Translations under genes and position numbers: made by a program
The notes under the pieces: generated by a model
What the model was told of the DNA's origin: nothing
What the model saw: the letters and a program-made list of their open reading frames with translations, nothing else
Database searches by the model: none
Part shown: one piece after another, positions 7,835 to 11,492 of the stretch
How the letters are laid out: each line of letters begins with the position of its first letter
Numbering within the stretch: the first letter of the stretch is position 1
DNA from: Acidocella sp. 35-58-6
GTDB taxonomy: Bacteria; Pseudomonadota; Alphaproteobacteria; Acetobacterales; Acetobacteraceae
Reading direction: 5' to 3'
Assembly: GCA_002281005.1 (NCBI GenBank)
Contig: NCFD01000012.1
Location: forward strand, 1 to 11,492
Length of the DNA: 11,492 bases

Positions 7835-7856
7835 GCTTGCTTGCTGTGAAGCAAGC
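7835..7856 (-). other. Perfect hairpin between CoA-transferase and acyl-CoA ligase genes
   Basis: GCTTGCTT (7835-7842) and AAGCAAGC (7849-7856) form a perfect 8-bp stem with a six-base loop. It begins six bases after the CoA-transferase stop codon. No T-run follows in either direction, so a Rho-independent terminator is unlikely. An mRNA-stabilising 3' end or a pause site is more plausible. Confidence 0.45.
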
Positions 7857-7861
7857 GCGGG

Positions 7862-9097
7862 CTAGATAATGCCTTCCTGCTGCCATCGGGTAAGCTCGGC
7901 CTCGGTGGCGCCCAAATGCGATGTGAGGATTTCGCGCGTGTGCTGGCCCAGCGTTGGCGGCGCGGTGTTATCATGCGTGGCGCTACGGGAGAAGCGCATG
8001 GGGCTGGCGACTGAGCGCATGGTGCCACCAGTGGGATGGGGAATGGTTTTAAAAATATGGCGGGCGGTGATTTGCGCGTTGGTGTCAAGCTCTGGCAGTT
8101 GGTTGATCGGGCCGCACGGCACGGCGGCGGGTTCAAGTTCTGAAATCCATTGGGTGGTGTTGCGAGTTTGCATGATGGCTTGCAGCAGCGGCACCAGAAT
8201 ATCACGGTGTTTTACGCGCGCGGGGTTGGTTGAATAGTCCGGGCTTTCGGCGAGTTCGGGGGCGTTGGCGATGGCACAGAAGCGGCGGAATTGCTCGTCA
8301 TTGCCGATGGCGAGAATGGTGTAACCATCCGATGTTTTGAATACCTGGTAGGGCACGATGCTGGGGTGCGCGTTGCCGTGCCGGGGCGGTTGCTCACCGG
8401 ATACCAGGTACGAGCTGATCTGGTTGGCCAGCGTGGCGATTTGGACATCGAATAAGGCGATGTCGATATGCTGGCCGAGGCCGCTTGCGTGGCGTTCATT
8501 CAGGGCGGCGAGGATGGCGGTGGTGGCGTACATGCCGGTGAACACATCCGTCACCGCAACACCCACCTTCATCGGTTCGCCATCGGGTTCGCCGGTGAGG
8601 CTCATCAGGCCGCCCATGCCTTGCATCAAAAAATCGTACCCAGCGCGGGCGGCATAGGGGCCGGTTTGGCCGAAGCCCGTGATGGAGCCGTAAATCAAAC
8701 GCGGGTTGAGGGCGAGGAGTTGTTCGGGGCCGAGGCCGAGTTTGGTAAGGCCGCCGAGCTTGAAATTTTCCAGCAAAATATCGGACTGCGCGGCGAGGCG
8801 TTTGATGAGGGCTTGGCCGCCTGGCTTGGCGAAATCAATCGTGACGGATATTTTGCCGCGGTTGGCGGCGAGGTAATAGGCGCTCTCGCCGCGATTTTCG
8901 GGGTTTTGCGCGTCGGGCAGAAACGGCGGGCCCCAGGCGCGGGTGTCGTCGCCCGCACCGGGGCGCTCGATTTTGATGACCTCGGCGCCGAGGTCAGCGA
9001 GGGTTTGGCCCGCCCAGGGACCGGCGAGGACGCGGCTGAGATCGAGAACGCGGATGCCGTGCAGGGGCGCTGTTGCCGTGGTTGGGGGCGGTGTCAT
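7862..9097 (-). CDS. Class III CoA-transferase (CaiB/BaiF family)
   Basis: Family III CoA-transferase, which moves CoA between carboxylic acids through an aspartyl-CoA thioester. Numbering from the longer TTG start, the N-terminal signature GIRVLDLSRVLAGPWAGQ spans residues 20-37, followed by DLGAEVIKIERP, and the catalytic aspartate is Asp161 in AGYDFLMQGMGGLMSLTG. The frame is open from a TTG at 9115 (417 residues). That TTG sits inside the thiC terminator, so ATG at 9097 (411 residues) is preferred, although neither has a clear ribosome binding site. Family members include formyl-, carnitinyl-, succinyl- and mesaconyl-CoA-transferases, and the substrate cannot be told here. Its probable downstream partner is the acyl-CoA ligase. 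The short gap to the thiC terminator leaves no room for a promoter, so transcription must come from readthrough or from within the end of thiC. Confidence 0.92.
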   Translation of the reverse strand: MTPPPTTATAPLHGIRVLDLSRVLAGPWAGQTLADLGAEVIKIERPGAGDDTRAWGPPFLPDAQNPENRGESAYYLAANRGKISVTIDFAKPGGQALIKRLAAQSDILLENFKLGGLTKLGLGPEQLLALNPRLIYGSITGFGQTGPYAARAGYDFLMQGMGGLMSLTGEPDGEPMKVGVAVTDVFTGMYATTAILAALNERHASGLGQHIDIALFDVQIATLANQISSYLVSGEQPPRHGNAHPSIVPYQVFKTSDGYTILAIGNDEQFRRFCAIANAPELAESPDYSTNPARVKHRDILVPLLQAIMQTRNTTQWISELEPAAVPCGPINQLPELDTNAQITARHIFKTIPHPTGGTMRSVASPMRFSRSATHDNTAPPTLGQHTREILTSHLGATEAELTRWQQEGII

Positions 9098-9113
9098 GGC
9101 GCTGGTTTGATAC

Positions 9114-9143
9114 AAAAGCGGGGCGCTGAGAAGCGCCCGCTTT
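9114..9143 (-). terminator. Rho-independent terminator of thiC
   Basis: On the - strand, AAAGC-GGGCGCT and AGCGCCC-c-GCTTT form a 12-bp stem with one bulged base and a TCTC loop. The 3' arm ends in TTTT. It begins 11 bases after the thiC TAA (9155-9157). It marks the end of a monocistronic riboswitch-thiC unit, and it overlaps the possible TTG start of the next gene. Confidence 0.75.
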
Positions 9144-9154
9144 GCCGACGGGCG

Positions 9155-10991
<1,837 letters not shown>

Positions 10992-11016
10992 GCCGGGTGT
11001 TGTGGTTTTGATAAAA

Positions 11017-11121
<105 letters not shown>

Positions 11122-11126
11122 CCACC

Positions 11127-11155
11127 ATCAAATGCCAGGAGGTAAGGTTTGTCAA
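11127..11155 (-). promoter_or_regulatory. thiC promoter
   Basis: On the - strand a perfect -35 hexamer TTGACA (11155-11150) and a -10 hexamer TTTGAT (11132-11127, four of six matches to TATAAT) are separated by 17 bases. The expected start of transcription is near 11120, exactly where the aptamer's P1 strand begins, so the RNA would have almost no sequence ahead of the riboswitch. Both hexamers overlap copies of the direct repeat TCAAATGCCA (given in + strand orientation). Confidence 0.7.
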
Positions 11156-11161
11156 ATGCCA
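11128..11161. repeat. 10-bp direct repeat across the thiC promoter
   Basis: TCAAATGCCA occurs at 11128-11137 and again at 11152-11161, 24 bases apart start to start. The copies overlap the -10 and -35 boxes of the thiC promoter respectively. This may be two contacts of a regulator or a chance by-product of the two hexamers. Confidence 0.55.
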
Positions 11162-11254
11162 AAAATTTTGGGTGGTGGGGTTTGAGGGTATCGCGGTTTT
11201 GTGTTGGTTGATTTGAAATGAGGGCGCGCAAGAGGGCTAAAAATTATGTGATGC

Positions 11255-11272
11255 TGGCACCATGTGGTGCCA
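11255..11272. promoter_or_regulatory. 18-bp perfect palindrome, possible operator
   Basis: TGGCACCATGTGGTGCCA has perfect 8-bp arms around TG. The two-base centre makes an RNA hairpin of full length unlikely, so a protein-binding site for a dimeric regulator is the better guess. It lies 66 bases before the start of the exported-protein gene and 134 bases upstream of the putative thiC transcription start. A weak promoter-like pair for the right-hand gene (TTGAAA 11213-11218, TAAAAA 11238-11243, 19-base spacer) stands just upstream. The regulator is unknown. Confidence 0.45.
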
Positions 11273-11337
11273 TGGGCTCGGGTTTCATGCATCAGCATAA
11301 CGGCCCGAAGCATCCCAACCAGATGATGAGGACGGCC

Positions 11338-11492
11338 ATGACAAAAATGATGACCCTTGGTGTGCTGGCATTGCTGACAAGTGTTGGTGGGAGCGCGTTG
11401 GCAAAAACGACAGCGCCGTTACCGATCCGCGGGACGATTGATAGTGTGGCGGGATCAACGCTTGAAATTACTGAGATGTCGGGTGCGAAAAT
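11338..11492 (+). CDS. Small exported protein, 5' part only (runs off the window)
   Basis: Only the first 51 codons are present. The N-terminus MTKMMTLGVLALLTSVGG looks like a Sec signal peptide, with a signal peptidase I site at Ala20-Leu21-Ala22 before Lys23. The mature start contains IRGTIDSVAGSTLEITEMSGAK, a beta-strand pattern (RGTI..V.G..L.I) seen in small periplasmic OB-like or DUF5666-type proteins; that comparison is from memory and weak. GAGGA at 11328-11332 lies five bases before the ATG at 11338, which decides the start. In-frame ATGs at 11287, 11323 and 11326 are possible but lack such a site. The gene is divergent from thiC and I do not know its function. Confidence 0.6.
   Translation, partial: MTKMMTLGVLALLTSVGGSALAKTTAPLPIRGTIDSVAGSTLEITEMSGAK

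Noticed and set aside
7835..7856. The hairpin after the CoA-transferase gene as a terminator separating it from the acyl-CoA ligase.
   Set aside because: The stem is perfect but no run of T follows in either direction, so I list it only as a hairpin.
11255..11272. The TGGCAC half of the palindrome as part of a sigma-54 promoter.
   Set aside because: The required GC doublet element (TTGCA-like) is not present at the proper distance; the sequence continues as a symmetrical palindrome instead.

Overview
This window reads as part of an alphaproteobacterial chromosome, most likely from the Acetobacteraceae (an Acidocella or Acidiphilium type of relative). That placement is an inference. It rests on the moderately high G+C, on protein sequences of alphaproteobacterial character, and on a tandem double hairpin at the left edge of a kind I recall from Acetobacteraceae genomes. 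No mobile element, CRISPR array, phage gene or toxin-antitoxin pair is visible. The region looks like core metabolism with a few accessory genes, and I see no convincing new multi-gene system. The most interesting content is regulatory.

Positions 1-3212, + strand: a double hairpin, then a tight leuC-leuD-leuB operon in which each stop overlaps the next start (TAATG). These genes make the isomerase and dehydrogenase that turn 2-isopropylmalate into the precursor of leucine. leuA is not in the window. Positions 3213-3479: a tRNA-Arg(ACG) gene, a probable Rho-independent terminator for it, and a near-perfect FNR/FixK-type palindrome. The palindrome lies just ahead of a group II truncated haemoglobin gene (3480-3902, +).

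Positions 3899-10966, - strand: six genes. Read in the direction of transcription they are thiC, a class III CoA-transferase, an acyl-CoA ligase, an AEC-family permease, a Tat-exported polysaccharide deacetylase-like protein, and a GNAT acetyltransferase. thiC is followed by its own hairpin terminator, so the other five probably form a separate unit. The last two of these overlap by one base. The GNAT and haemoglobin genes converge and share the palindromic bases TTAA as their stop codons.

Positions 10967-11337: the thiC leader, with a complete TPP riboswitch. Its downstream sequence supports a specific switch model in which a hairpin masks the ribosome binding site and a competing 11-position helix frees it. 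A good sigma-70-type promoter stands immediately upstream of the aptamer, and its two hexamers overlap a 10-bp direct repeat. On the other side an 18-bp palindrome precedes the start of a small exported protein, which runs off the right edge (11338 onward, +).

How the genes work together: leuCDB and thiC are independent biosynthetic loci. The CoA-transferase and acyl-CoA ligase both make acyl-CoA thioesters, and with the AEC permease they suggest uptake and activation of an organic acid whose identity cannot be read from the sequence.
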